Shown here piece by piece: positions 1-11,338 of a DNA stretch of 64,000 nucleotides (positions are counted from its first letter, which is position 1; every line of letters begins with the position of its first letter). Both the position numbers and the translations under genes were made by a program. Source of the DNA: Phellopilus nigrolimitatus. Its lineage: Eukaryota > Basidiomycota > Agaricomycetes > Hymenochaetales > Hymenochaetaceae. The stretch covers positions 1 through 64,000 of the forward strand of contig JAJOHG010000142.1 in the NCBI GenBank assembly GCA_021029095.1, read 5' to 3'. The notes under the pieces were generated by a model. The model was not told where the DNA came from and ran no database searches. It worked only from the letters and a program-made list of their open reading frames with translations.

Positions 1-95
1 ACTCTGGTTTGTGTGACGCGCGAAATAAAGCCACACTTCTCCGCAACTCCTCTAGTGTATATCTCACGTCGGACGTGACCCAGACTTATAAGAGA

Positions 96-2619
96 ATGGG
101 AGGCTCGTTAATCGAGGAAGTCTTCAGCGGCACATTTGTCGACGTGCCCAACCTCATCGAGGACAAGCTCTCAGACCACATCATATCTATGGGTATAGGC
201 CACGCCAAATACCCTAACGATCCTGTTGCCGCCGCGAAGTATGAGTTTAAGGCTTCAGAGACCCTAGACAGTCTCAAGGAAGAAGGAACGTATGGACGGT
301 ATAAGAAATGGGTGGGCTGGAAACGGGGCAAAAAGGACCACGAGAAGAATGTCACGGACTACCTCAACAAAATCGCAGAGAATATACGTGAGAAATGCGG
401 ACTTCCGCTGCCGAACGACACCTCTCGCGAGTTCTCTTGCATGTTCAAGGATAAGGCCCCTGCTGAAGCGGCCGTGAATTGCAAGCGAAAGCCCGACGGC
501 GTCGTCATCGACCACTCCAAGGTGGACACGGATGCCGCCTGGGCTGATATTCATGCAGTCATGGAGTTCAAGCGCAGCCGTGATCCCCGTGCCTACAGGA
601 CGGCCTATGCTCAACTACTGCAGTATGCCCGCATGGTCTTCGCTGCTCAACAGAACCGTCGATTTGTCCTCGGTGTCATACTCACCGGTGACGACCTAAT
701 GACATTCTTCGTGTTTGACAGAGCTGGAGTTCTCTCGTCGGAGAGATTCAACGTCATGAAGGATCCGGGGAAGCTCATCCGTGTCGTCGCCGGATTGCTC
801 TTTGCTGAGAATATCGACCTTGGATACGATCCTACCGTATATCACAGGGACGGCGAAAGATTCATCCTCTTCAGGCATGTCGAGTACAAGATCAAGGAAA
901 TCATCTACGCCGAGTCGTCGGTTCGGGGGAGAGGCACCAATTGCTTTTTGGTCGAGCACGAGGGAGAAGACGCCGTGATCAAAGACTCTTGGGTGGACGA
1001 CTCTCGTAACCGTTCGAGCACGTAATCATGGAGAAAATTACCGGGATCGGAGGGGTAGCGAAGATCGTTGACCACGAGACGGTCCAGATCCGAGGAGTGA
1101 ATGATACGACGGCGACGGACCGACGAGCTCTGAGTGAGAAGGAGAATTGGAAAACTCAGCGGAAATGGTATTTGTTCGGGAAACTGGAGACGCGCGAGCA
1201 CCGCCGAATAATGATAAAGCCATACGGCAAGCCACTGGAAGACTTTCAGACTCTGACGGAGCTGCTGACTTTGGTAAAGGACATCATCCAAAGTGAGTTC
1301 GTTTCCAATTGTTTCGCTTCACAGCTGAGCTGATCAACTTCTCCACTAGCAATCGAGGACCTCATTAATAAGAGAGTCCTGCATCGTGACATTAGCCTTC
1401 GAAATCTGGTTCTAGCTAAAGAGGATCCGAAGGACCCTAACTCGCGTCGGCGTGGTTACATCATCGACTTCGACTTTGCGATCGAGACCGATGAGCAGGA
1501 TAAAGAATGTGCAAAAGGTCGTCGAACGGTATGCTCTTCTTCTTTCCTCCTCCTTTTGTCATCTCATTTAGAATTGCACAGGGAACGCTGCCTTTCATGG
1601 CTCTGGAAATGATGGTCGCGGAAGAAGAGAACAAAATTAAGCATGCTTATTACCACGATCTGGAGTCGATCTTATACGTTCTGTGCTGGGTCTGCACTGC
1701 GCAGGAGGGACCGAACAACTTGCGAAGATCTCGCGACTTCATCTTTAAAAAATCCGCAATTGCAGAATGGGCTGGATACGGTAGAAACGACCCTACAATG
1801 CGAGACATTCGCCAGGCCAAGCAGTCAATGGTTCAAAATCCCGCGGACTTCGACGAATATATCGTCGGCCAGTTCGCACCTTATTTCGAACCTCTCAAAG
1901 ATTGCATAAGGGATATGCGCACGCTGCTCGGCTCTAAAGGATCTTCGAATCCGGAGGAAGTTGAAGTCAATCGGGATATCATAAAAGATCGTCTGAAGGG
2001 AAACAAAAAAGTAACCTTGAGCTTATTGTCGACGATTCCGGTTGCCCTTCGAGACTCGAAGGCCGTCTTCAAATCCCTTCATGATGTCATCAACAAAACC
2101 CTTGAGGAGCTCGCCACCATTGAAGAGCCTCCTTCCAACGCCGTACCGACTCATAACGAAGACCAAGATACCGACGAATTGTCACCTGACCAGATAGGAC
2201 GGAAGAATATGCGAGCCTTTGAAGAGGAAAACGCCATTCAAAGGGAGATGGAGAAGGCTGAGGCGGAAAATGCTGAAGAGGCAAAGAGGAAAAAGAGGAA
2301 TCTAAAGAAGATCGCGGAGACTGTCGAGGAGGTCGACGAAGAAGTCGAAGACGAGACTCAGGTTGCTTCGGGAACCGCGCACGAGGCCGGAGAGGAAGCC
2401 CAAGATGGATCTCAGGCTGCTTCGGAACGTGCATTTGACTTATCGGCTTCCATCTTGACCGACAACGTCCCCAGCCTTATTTTTGGCAGTAATCTGTCTG
2501 GCGCACATGCGTCTGCCAGCTTGATTGCGCCCGAAAGCCCGACGCCCACGAGCCGCAAACGCCCTTCTAGAGATGAGCTTGAAGAATTGAGCTCTCGCAA
2601 ACGGGTCAGATCGAATTAG
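96..2619 (+). pseudogene. FunK1 fungal-type protein kinase, copy A, frameshifted
   Basis: This is a fungal-specific FunK1-type kinase closely related to copies B and C in this window. Coding blocks are 96..1292, 1350..1528 and 1582..2619, with GT-AG introns at the same places as in B and C. Near 1010 one base is missing relative to both other copies (Asn-Thr-Phe becomes Asn-Arg-Ser), and the frame stops at 1025. Downstream the original frame is open again to 2619. The catalytic loop (HRDIS followed by RN), the DFD metal-binding motif and the beta3 VIKDSW lysine segment are all still readable, so the lesion is recent or a sequencing error. The start at 96 is the ATG that aligns with the Met-Gly-Gly start of copy C. 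The acidic, Lys/Glu-rich C-terminal tail ends in a basic RKRV-like motif. Confidence 0.85.
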
Positions 2620-2909
2620 ACGTCGCTATTGATTTTTTACTACCATTGTTTGCTTATCACGGACTCCTAGCACTTGTATTAAGTATCTCATTTTGCACTT
2701 AATAACTGTAAGCATAGCTTTCTCGCATTTGTAACATTTATCCGCTTTGTTCTCTTCTGTTCAACGAATGATCGCAAAGTGTGTCTACATAAAGATAAAG
2801 AAACCATAAATTATCTGTGCCCTGTCACATGGGACGCGAAGAAGAAACTCTTCTGGCGATGCCGTAGATTACATTCTGCTAATGAATGAAGAAGTACGGG
2901 CTAGGGGAG
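2620..2909. repeat. 3' flank shared by all three FunK1 copies
   Basis: The stretch just past the kinase stop (TTTTTTACTACC.., the cacggactcctagcac segment, and the run through ttctcttctgttcaacgaatg) recurs in reverse complement directly after copies B (about 37525..37682) and C (about 43340..43494). It holds no ORF of its own. It marks the duplication as genomic rather than retroposed, since introns and 3' flank were copied together. Confidence 0.8.
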
Positions 2910-2914
2910 GTAAA

Positions 2915-3402
2915 TAAGGCTGTCGATCATGGATCTCGACACGACACGCTCGCGAGCGCACTTCGCCACTCCCGCGTCGCCAGAAATCATCTTTCTTGGG
3001 CCGCGCAAGGCCGCATATCCGTGGGCGGATGTCGTGACAAGGCAAAGGCCCTTTGATCTGGACTCGAGTTTGGATTCGAATTTGGAAAAGGAGAGGTCAA
3101 GATTGAAGCCGTAACAGTTGCGTCCGATAGCCACATGCTGAGCCACATTAGGTTCTCCATCGTGGAAAACCATTTAAACGATCAGAGGTAGAGAGAGAAA
3201 GAGTCATTTTCAGATAGTACAGTCTTTAAGGATGGACATGTTCAGTAGCACCTAGGGTCCATATTCTGCGGAATGTCGGCGAGCACCGCACGCTCCTGGG
3301 CCATATAACATTGCTGTCCGCATGTCCGAACCCGAGTTCCAAACCACTGTCGGAATCTAGGTTACTCTCTGGTTCGCTCATCGAACTACCGTCAGAAATG
3401 AT
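2915..3402 (-). pseudogene. Relic A of a PPN2-like phosphatase 3' end
   Basis: Read on the minus strand, this matches the last exons of the intact PPN2-like gene at 35539..37183. Matching pieces are the Gln-Glu-Arg-Ala-Val-Leu-Ala-Asp segment (3257..3303), the GFNLDLSF segment, the tail GYAA/GHAA histidine region, and the final ARERVV / TRFVSV segment. Deletions and frame breaks interrupt it and the phosphoesterase metal-site region is absent. Upstream of the homology (about 3310..3402) is non-PPN2 sequence that relic C also carries at the same place, so A and C come from one truncated ancestor. It sits tail-to-tail with kinase A, the same arrangement as at the B and C loci. Confidence 0.75.
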
Positions 3403-4093
3403 GTTATTCGCAGCGATCCCCTACCCAATATTTTATATTCTCTGGATTTGAACTTCCAAATTTCCACGACTATATATATCATTGTAGTCCTTGCTATTAT
3501 GATAACATCCCAAACGGGAAACCGCAGACCAGTCGCCCAGAAGGAATGCGGTCTCTCTCACTGCTCTTTTCTCTCGGGTTTCGTGAGTATCATCATATTC
3601 ACTCTGATACATATGTTCTGGTGCCTGTGGTGGTTCAAGTTCCCAAACGCGGGTTAAAAACGGAACTTCCCGGAGATCAGTGATTTGACCCCGCTAACAC
3701 CTAATTTGACAAATTGGGCGCCCCATGGTGATCGCCGTCGTGACCGGTTAGCACTCACTGAGTAGTTTCTCACATCACCCATCCTCCTCTCTTCCTCGTC
3801 GTCGTCGACACCCGCCGCCCGCCCTTCTAGACACCCTTGCCGTCGTCGAGCACGTCGGGCAACGCTTTTTTTGTATCGCCACACCGATCACTTTTGATGC
3901 AAGCACATCTGTAGGCAGTACGTCGTCGTACCCGTTATCATTGTGCCCGCTGCTTTTTCGCTGATGCGTGTTCCCATCGTAGTTTTCATCCACCACTTTC
4001 CTTTCCAACTCTCCCTTCATCCTTCCTCCCCTTCGCTACCTTTTTTCTTCCGAACTTGTTCGTCACTTTCGAAGACCTTGACGTCAGAACAAG
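3403..4093. other. Intergenic region, no supported gene
   Basis: Pyrimidine-rich towards its right end, which probably includes the 5' UTR of the gene starting at 4094. A 69-codon open stretch at 3448..3657 ends in a hydrophobic Cys/Trp-rich segment, but it lacks a clear start or any family match that I recognise. I see nothing else here. Confidence 0.5.
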
Positions 4094-5590
4094 ATGGGGA
4101 TTGCACACAAGCGGCAAGCTACGTCCATCCCGAACGTGCCGACACTAAGCGGCGTCACCGGCGCTGCGACACTCGATAGCAGTGGCAACATTGATACCTC
4201 ATCGCTCCTCGCAGACAATACTGCGACCGTCTCAGATTTGGGCACGCATATCACTTCTTTCGTTTCGTCAACGGCGCCGTCGACTACCGCCACACCGCCT
4301 CCCTCCAGCAGCTCTGCCGGGCACTCATCTGCGAGCTCAAATTCGATCCCAATCGGGTCCGTTATTGGCATATGTGTCGGTGTCTTCGCTGCACTTTGCG
4401 CCGTGCTGCTGCTCGTGCTGTGGATGGGCTCGCGCCAGCGCCTCGAGAAGCGCGCGCATGCAAAGCGTAGCGCGGCAGGGGCGCGCAATGGGCAGCAGGA
4501 AGAGGACCGCCGAAAGAGCGGACGCGAGCTCTGGGTTCGCATGGAGGACAATGGCGGCGAGAAGTTTGCGATGAAACGCACCACGCAGATCTCCGCCGTG
4601 CCGTCCTCTGTCGAGGGCAGCACCCCTACGGCCGTCGCGCGCTCGATTACCGTCAAGAGCTCGAAAAGCAACAAGACATTCAAAAGCCTTGGCTACGGTG
4701 CAGGGCTCGGGCTCTCGAACACGTTCAAGACGCCCGAGCTGCCTCCCCAGCTCGAGTTCACGGACTTAGACATAGGCTCTGGGCGTGGCTTTGGGCACTC
4801 GCCGCCCCCGGCTCCGTTCATGCGGGAGCATGTGCCTGTGTCTTGGGACGGTGAAACGATCGCGGAGGGCGACTCGTATCTGTCGCTGAAGCACGGAAGC
4901 GCCGCGAACACCGTCTCCGTCATGAGCACCCCGAGCATGGTGCCGAGCTTCCAGACGCCGCCGGCAGTCGAGACGAAGCTACACCAGTGGGAGGCTGCGG
5001 AGGTCGTCAGTCCCGACGGCGCCGAAGACGCGTATGGCGGCGTCGAGCAAGAGCCCGCTCAGCCCCGACATCCGTATGCTGCGCGCGCGTCGGACGAGAC
5101 CATCCGAAAGCCGACCGTTTCTTCGAGCGCGCAACACCCCAACCCGTTCCTCGACCAAAACCCCTTCGACGACGCTGCGTCGGTCCTCGCACAACCCGTG
5201 CCCCCAAGCGCAGGCTCCAGCTCCTCCGCGTCCTTCTACTCCACACATTCCGCATACACCATACGCCCGCACGAAGAAGACTCCACGCCTCCTGCGCTCA
5301 GTGGTGGTACGTTCAACCCCGGTCACCAGCGCGAGGAGAGCAACGTGGACCATGCGATGGCGTCGCTCATTGCCGCACTGAACATCTCGCCCGAGGAGGC
5401 ACGCTCGCGGCTGAGCGCAGCAGTACTCCCTACGCCGCGCGTGAGCGCCGTGAGTGCCGTGAGCGGTCTCAGCGGCCTCAGCACGTACACGTCGCAGACG
5501 GCTTCGGAAGTGGACGCGTTCGCGCTCGATGACGAGCGCTACCGACGCTTCCCGCTGCCACCGACGGATATCGAGCACCACAGCGGTTGA
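4094..5590 (+). CDS. Single-pass membrane protein, Ser/Thr-rich, unknown function
   Basis: A single-exon ORF of 498 aa with an ATG preceded by AACAAG. Residues 1-85 are rich in Ser, Thr and Pro, suggesting an O-glycosylated outer segment. One transmembrane helix spans about 86-111 and is followed by basic residues (RQRLEKRAHAKR), so the C-terminal ~385 residues are predicted to be cytosolic. That tail is low complexity, with NPF motifs (Asn-Pro-Phe at two places around residue 355) of the kind bound by EH-domain endocytic proteins. No cleavable signal peptide is obvious. This layout is common among basidiomycete plasma-membrane or cell-wall sensor-like proteins, but I recognise no named family. 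Long antisense ORFs over this GC-rich gene are shadows. Confidence 0.85.
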   Translation: MGIAHKRQATSIPNVPTLSGVTGAATLDSSGNIDTSSLLADNTATVSDLGTHITSFVSSTAPSTTATPPPSSSSAGHSSASSNSIPIGSVIGICVGVFAALCAVLLLVLWMGSRQRLEKRAHAKRSAAGARNGQQEEDRRKSGRELWVRMEDNGGEKFAMKRTTQISAVPSSVEGSTPTAVARSITVKSSKSNKTFKSLGYGAGLGLSNTFKTPELPPQLEFTDLDIGSGRGFGHSPPPAPFMREHVPVSWDGETIAEGDSYLSLKHGSAANTVSVMSTPSMVPSFQTPPAVETKLHQWEAAEVVSPDGAEDAYGGVEQEPAQPRHPYAARASDETIRKPTVSSSAQHPNPFLDQNPFDDAASVLAQPVPPSAGSSSSASFYSTHSAYTIRPHEEDSTPPALSGGTFNPGHQREESNVDHAMASLIAALNISPEEARSRLSAAVLPTPRVSAVSAVSGLSGLSTYTSQTASEVDAFALDDERYRRFPLPPTDIEHHSG

Positions 5591-7104
5591 TGTTGAAATT
5601 CTCTTGATATGATGTTCGCCCTGTACGCGCTAGCCTGCCACGTTTCTAGTCCGTTTATTTTTGTCAGCCCACTTTTGCTCTGCTATTTTCTTGCATCATA
5701 ATCTTGCACTTTGCACACCACCCTTTTGTCGCAAGACTTTACTTTATCTGCACAGCCTTTCTCCTTCGTTCTGTTCGCATCCTTCGTTCTGTTCGTATGC
5801 TTACGCCCGATGCCTCGACGCCTTCCCCCTTAACAAGCACTGAGACGGCCAGCCTTCGTTCTCACCTTCATTCGCCGGCACCTCTGCTCACTTGCTCACT
5901 GAAGGCACATTCCCTTCCGGCTGACTCTTGTCACTTATTTATCGCATGGCGCACGCTTTTGCCGCCTTTGCCGCCTCCCTCGTCGATTAACGTCCGCTAC
6001 ACTTTCTTTGGCTCTGGTCGTGGGCAGACACTGGTCCTTGCTCTTCCGCACATACGCATCGCCATGTCCTGTACAGCGCCCCTAGCCACCTTTCACTTGC
6101 CCCGCTTCCCCACCTACGACGCACTCTCGATAGGGCATTTCACGTCGTTTGAAGTCCTTCGTTGCTTTCCTTTCATACCTTTTTGGTCGTCGTTTTTTCT
6201 TTTCTCTTTTGACATTTGCGGTTTACATTTTACATCCCACATACTTGTTTTCTTTCGAGCTCTTGATCTTTGTGTCGAGCTGTCTGAACCTCTCCTGTAA
6301 TGTATTCGTTAATATGGAATCTGCGCAAGAAGCATTTTTTGCGATTGCGATGTTGGGACACTCGGCGACTCGGACTGCCTGAAACGCCGAAATAAAAATG
6401 AACGAATTTGATAAATTATTATATCGATGTCACGGATACAGCCAAAGCAGCAAAACATGATCAGTTGAGCGACGAACGAATTGCGGGTTGGTTCCAAAAT
6501 TCAAGTGCAGGACATGCGTAGGTGGTACATGCGGGATGGTATACGAGCCAGAGAACCCAGAGAAAGAGCGGGACCGAGGCGAGATTTATAGGACAGTGAA
6601 ACAGCGGTGCTGTAAGATGTGGATGGATATTGGACCATCAGATAGTAACTAAGCGCTAGGCTCTGATTGCGGGATGCAGATAAGACAGCAAGTAAGGCGA
6701 ACCTTGGAGGGGAGAAGTGGGGGGATTCGGAAGTATGGGGGCGAAGAGCGATCCGGCGCAGCGCGATACACCCGAAGGGTTGATGAACAACATATGAGTA
6801 TATTACTGTGTGAAAACAAGATATACGCCGTTGAGTGACGCCCACGGATGGAAAAACATGATTCAAAGAAGAAAGGAAAGGAGCAGCAAGCGAAGCGCGC
6901 GCAACGTAAATTGAAGGTTGGAAAGAAGGAAACGTCGTCGAGACGGTATTCTGGATAGAATAGGAATAGAGAATAACAGCAGCATCGAAGCGGGAGAGGC
7001 GACCAGCTGAGGGGAGAACATCGGAAAGGTTGGAAGAGCGTCGGAAGGGGAGAGGGCCGTGTAATAATTTATCGCGTCTCGTGGGGGAGAGGGGACGAAC
7101 ACGC
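5591..7104. other. Intergenic region, about 1.5 kb, no supported gene
   Basis: The first 700 bases are T/C-rich and likely include the 3' UTR of the membrane protein gene. Open stretches here (for example 5704..6300 on the plus strand) have no domain, no convincing splice partners and strongly pyrimidine-biased composition. The right part is purine-rich and probably includes the 3' UTR of the SH3 gene on the minus strand. Confidence 0.5.
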
Positions 7105-8139
7105 TCAGAAATTTGACCACGAGATGATATCGTCGCGCGGACGTTCGTAATTGTCGATCTGTAGGGTGACGCCCAGGCTCGAGCTGCGCACGGGGCGCTC
7201 GGAGCGCAGGCCCTTCATCGGCCTGACGAAGCACCACGCGGGCACCGCGCCGAGCTCGGCCTCGCCGGGTGCCCCGTACGATGCTGCGCGCGCGACCACG
7301 CACCAGCCGTCGTCGAACGCGCGCATCACCGTGACGCGCTCGCCTGGCACGAGCGTCGGCTCGTCGGGCAGGATCGGCGTGAACACCTGGTGCACCCTGC
7401 GTGCTTGCACGCCGGTACTCGAGCTGAAGGAAGAGGCCGTGAGCACAGAGGCGCGCGTGCCCGCGGAGAGCGCGCTCTCCGGACGCGCTGCCTGCCCGCC
7501 GAAGAAGAAGGAGTCGGCGACCGAGTCGCGTACGCTCGAGAGGAGGGACGCGTGCGAGCGCGAGGAGGGGAGGCGCGCGGCGGACGCGGAGAAGGAGAGC
7601 GTGGAGACGCGGTTGTCCTGCGGCTCGGGCGACGAGGAGGAGGACGAGGAGGATGCAGGTTTTTGTGCGGCGTTGAGCGCGAAGGAGAAAGGGGCGAAGG
7701 GGCGTGGCAGCTTTCCCTGTTCCGTGTAATATTCAAGAACCTGGTCGGCCGTCGCATCGGAACGGATGGTCGTCTTGTCGGGCATCACAATCGATGGGGT
7801 GAGGTTCGCTCTGGAGAATCCACTCTGCTTCATTCCGAGGGAGCTGCAGCGTAAAATATCTTAACATTACAGATTGGGGGAGTATCGAGAAGGTACGTAC
7901 GGTTCTTTAATGACTCCCTTCACGATCAAGAATGCTGGGCCTCGCTTATTCTGTCTCTTTCTCCTAGCTCGTCTCCGGCACACGATGACCGAGAGCCATA
8001 CAACGAGGACGAGAACCGCGAGCACTGCGATGCCCAAGCCGACCAACGAAAAAATGGGGAAGTAAGCGCTTCCAATCTGGATACCAGAACCTGAGTTTTC
8101 CGACGCGTCTCGCCTGAGTATCGCAGGCCGCGGGGCCAT
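7105..8139 (-). CDS. Single-pass membrane protein with C-terminal SH3 domain
   Basis: Two exons, 8139..7901 and 7843..7105, with a 57-bp GT-AG intron; joined length 325 aa. A short outer N-terminus (about 20 residues) is followed by a transmembrane helix (about 25-50) and a strongly basic stop-transfer segment. A Ser-rich linker then leads to a C-terminal SH3 domain (about 229-288) that carries the ALYDF-like opening replaced by VHQVFTPILPDE, the conserved DDGWCVV tryptophan segment and the GAVPAWCFV beta-strand motif. One helix plus a cytosolic SH3 resembles yeast Fus1, while Sho1 has four helices, so a cortical scaffold role is a reasonable inference. The single-frame join across the intron supports the start at 8139. 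Confidence 0.85.
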
Positions 8140-9764
8140 TTGTTTGCTTCGGCGAAATCTTTAGATATATTGAATAATGAATGTTGGGGAACGAAAGCAG
8201 GTGAGAAAAGACTGGACGGCGGGGGGAGTCAGCGTCTCCCTGGCCTCTGCGAACGTTGAACGTGCAACTATCTGTCTGTCTCGCGTTATCAGCGCTAGCA
8301 TCAAATTCTGTCCGTCCGGGGGTAGCTCGGGGGTGTCTGTAAATGCAGCAGGGGAGTAACAGAAGTAAGCGGAAAGTATAGATAGAGATCCGAAAAGGCG
8401 CTCTCTTCAAGCCTGCTCGAACTTGAGCGTCGACGACGAGGACGGGGAAAGATTTTTCTATCGCGCCCTCACGCTGCTGGCTCCCGGCCTTGACGACGGC
8501 GGGAACAATTGAAGATCTTTCGGCTGTCGCTTGTCGTCCTCCCCACCGTCATTTCCGTAAATGGCTTCCGCGATACATACGATCAAAGCTTCGATATCGA
8601 ACATCTATTTCCGAGCGTCTAACGTACATGCATGTATTTGTGTATGTGCTTCGCCTTACGACAACTTACGTTCGCTGTATGGTAGCCACAGTCGAAATTG
8701 ATGAAAAAGAAAGTTCATGAAATCGCACGCATCATGCTATACGAGTGAGCAAATTCCACATAGTGAGCCACACGAGATTTGCGTGTGTGACTCATCAGGC
8801 TGTTCATCGCGTTTCACTAGAAGGAATTCGATGTCATCTTTCAAACGGACGGATGACAGATCCTGTCGTACAGGCGCTGCGAGAAGACCACTACAGTAGC
8901 TGATCAGGAGACAGAACCCGGAGAAGACGAGGGGCCAGAGCGGAAGGACCTCTCAATCACATCCTCATAATAGCACTGACATCTTGCTCGCTCGGCTCAG
9001 ATGACGACTCAGATGGGTTGAATGATGGATCTTACGAAAGGAATAAGGAGCAAGCGAGCTGGAGAAGGTCCAGCGGTTAGTACCGTGCGCTCGCGACGTT
9101 GAAATTTACTTTATGCGAATAGCAAGACTGGGCGACCATCGTCTCTCAGCAGCATGTCGATATCCTGTGATCCCACGAACTTCTGGAATACATCGGTATA
9201 TTTGTGAAGTGCGAAGAGAATAGAACGGCGTTGAGTCCAAAACAGCGACTCTCATATGTGCTAATATAAATGCGAGCTGCAAAAAGAAGTTACACGTCAG
9301 ATATGGGACGTAAGTAAACTTGCGATTTCCATCGCGATCTCAGACGTAAACTGGTATTTAGATGCCTCATCAACCAAAGATCTATGTGATGAGCAACGTG
9401 CATCAGCGTCGTAGTTCAAAATTCGCTCGAGAAAGTCAAAAACACGGAGAATCAGAAAATGCCCTTGCACTATGCAAGGGCGACAAAGCCGGACATATAT
9501 CGCGCACCTCCCGGAGGCATCCAACGCGCACGTCGACGCAACTCCGGAGGCGTCATATGGCCCCGGCGGAGCTCATCACGAAACACAGAATCAGTCCGGA
9601 ACCGAGAACGTGACTCACTTTACAATATACAATCATGATTGATCTACAGTCCGTGATGCAGGTGGGCACAGTGAAAGCAGTGCAGGCGAAAGTACATATA
9701 AATATGGGATGGATGTGTGAGGAGCAGTCGAAAGCTGGCGTGTAGGCGTGTAATCGGCCGACGT
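8140..9764. other. Intergenic region, about 1.6 kb, no supported gene
   Basis: It lies between the 5' end of the SH3 gene and the 3' end of the palmitoyltransferase gene, both on the minus strand. Only short ORFs without domains or plausible splice chains are present. The first few hundred bases should contain the SH3 gene promoter. Confidence 0.5.
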
Positions 9765-11338
9765 CTATTCGTCATCATCGTCTTCGTCTGTGAGCTCTTC
9801 TCCGGGCTGCACACCTTTGTGTCTGTCATAGCCTGGCCGCCGGGCCCACGCTCGGCCGTCAGTGTATGGCATGGCGCGCAATGGCAGAAGAAGACTATGC
9901 AATGGGCTTGACGGAAGAGATATGAGATATCAACGCTACGAACGTACTTGAGACGATGAGAGATTTAGAGCACGCACTATCCATCTCTCCCGAGGTTGAA
10001 GAAAAGCTCAAGATTTTTGCGTTTCCTGAATGAAGACAGACCCGAGTGAATAATTTGTTTTCGTCTTTTGCACACGTCATACCCAAGGTCATATGAATTT
10101 TCAAAAGTCTTGAGGTAGGACAAGTGATAAGCTTAAATATGGCACAAAGTGAGATAATACATACCTGTCCACGCTCTTTTGCGTATTTTCGATACACATC
10201 GTGGTCGTGGTTTTCCACGGACGTCTCACCCGAACAAATGCTCCAAAGGTGCCATGTAAGCATGATTCCGACGGCAAGACAGAGCACGAAGGAAAGTATA
10301 TAAATGAGAGAGTAAATAACGGCGGGAGTTCGATGTTGCCATGTCTATGTTGCGCTCATGTCAATGATATGAGAGCCAAGTTAGAAAATACAAATATGAC
10401 GCACGTAGGAGAATCCCATTGCCTCCCAAATTTTCTCATACCCAAGAACGGAGAGGCAAAACGTGGAAAGCACAAGGTAGGCCCTGCAAAATCAAGTCAA
10501 CCGGCTAAATAACAGGTATCAAGGATGTTGGCCATATACTTACATGAACAGTACGAAGTGCCGTTCATTGTATATGCCGACACATTGATTTATCCCTGTA
10601 AACTTGGCATGTGGAATATGCGATGATAAGAACAACGGTTAAACCTACACTGGGGTAAGAGAAAATCAGAAATACCGCTAATACAAAATGAGAAGGGCGT
10701 ACTGGACAATGATGATCATATTTTAATATGCAGCGGTTGCATATTCGACAGTGATGTGCTCTCTTCACGACGTAGAGCGAAACAAGAATGAGCATAGTAG
10801 CGTCATTGAAAGATAGGCTTTTTGAAATGATGGTGCTTACCTCTGGCCGAATCTGCCCACATTTCTTGCAACGTGTTACATGTGCGCGCGTCATGTTGAC
10901 AGCCGCGTCCTCTGTCCAGCGCACGCCCGATCCCGCTATCCCAGCTGCGCCGGTCCGAGCCAGCAGTGACTTCCTCCTGCGCGCCCAAAACGGGCTCTTA
11001 CCCTCCGCCCGAGGCTGTTCGTCGACAAAGCCGGGAGACACGGAGCACGCAAGGTAGTACTGCCCGAGCAGGTTGAGCGCGATGAGCGCGTCGATCGGGA
11101 CAGTAAGAAGCGGCCAGCGTAGGCTTGGCTGTATCACCTCAACTTCGAAGAGCAAGAAAGAAACTCATTAATAATCAAGGAACTTGTAGATAGTCGAGCA
11201 GAGCGTACAGAAACAGAAGACGCCTGTTGCGAGGAGCACGATGGCGAGCGTGACGAAGACGGGCCCTGCTGCGCCTGTGACTCTGTCGGCACAGCGTTCC
11301 ATCCATCGAAAGCAGCGGAAAACGGCGCGCGAGCACAT
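9765..11338 (-). CDS. DHHC protein S-palmitoyltransferase (Pfa3-like)
   Basis: A DHHC enzyme that transfers palmitate to cysteines of membrane-associated proteins, acting in endomembranes or the vacuole. Ten exons were joined: 11338..11209, 11142..10841, 10762..10703, the single base 10649, 10595..10544, 10483..10405, 10344..10165, 10108..10083, 10025..9978 and 9906..9765. The product is 339 aa, close to yeast Pfa3 (336 aa). The Cys-rich domain runs CKKCGQIRPE then RAHHCRICNRC, with DHHC at 160-163 followed by Pro-Trp-Ile-Asn-Gln-Cys. Helix pairs lie before and after it, and the TTxE-like motif is GETSVE. The invariant Trp after DHHC-Pro is encoded only if base 10649 is a 1-nt exon; without it the next codons are Gly-stop. 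The C-terminus is acidic (EDDDDE). Confidence 0.9.
10649..10649 (-). other. One-nucleotide microexon in the DHHC gene
   Basis: On the minus strand the sequence reads CCCCAG, T, GTAGGT: an acceptor, one base, and a donor. Both flanking introns (10702..10650 and 10648..10596) are 53 bp, typical of this window. The single T supplies the first base of the Trp codon in DHHC-Pro-Trp. Confidence 0.7.

Noticed and set aside
1507..2619. A separate 370-aa gene starting at 1507
   Set aside because: Its first residues are intron sequence; the frame joins the kinase A exons at 1528/1582 exactly as in copies B and C.
4979..5581. A 200-codon minus-strand ORF over the Ser/Thr-rich membrane protein gene
   Set aside because: It is Arg-rich and domain-free, and it is antisense to a GC-rich coding exon whose own frame has a clear transmembrane protein.
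5704..6300. A 198-codon plus-strand ORF downstream of the membrane protein gene
   Set aside because: Pyrimidine-biased composition as in a 3' UTR, no domain, no good start context, no splice partners.
7390..7854. Plus-strand ORF of 154 codons
   Set aside because: Antisense to the SH3-domain gene; composition is low-complexity Arg/Glu/Gly.
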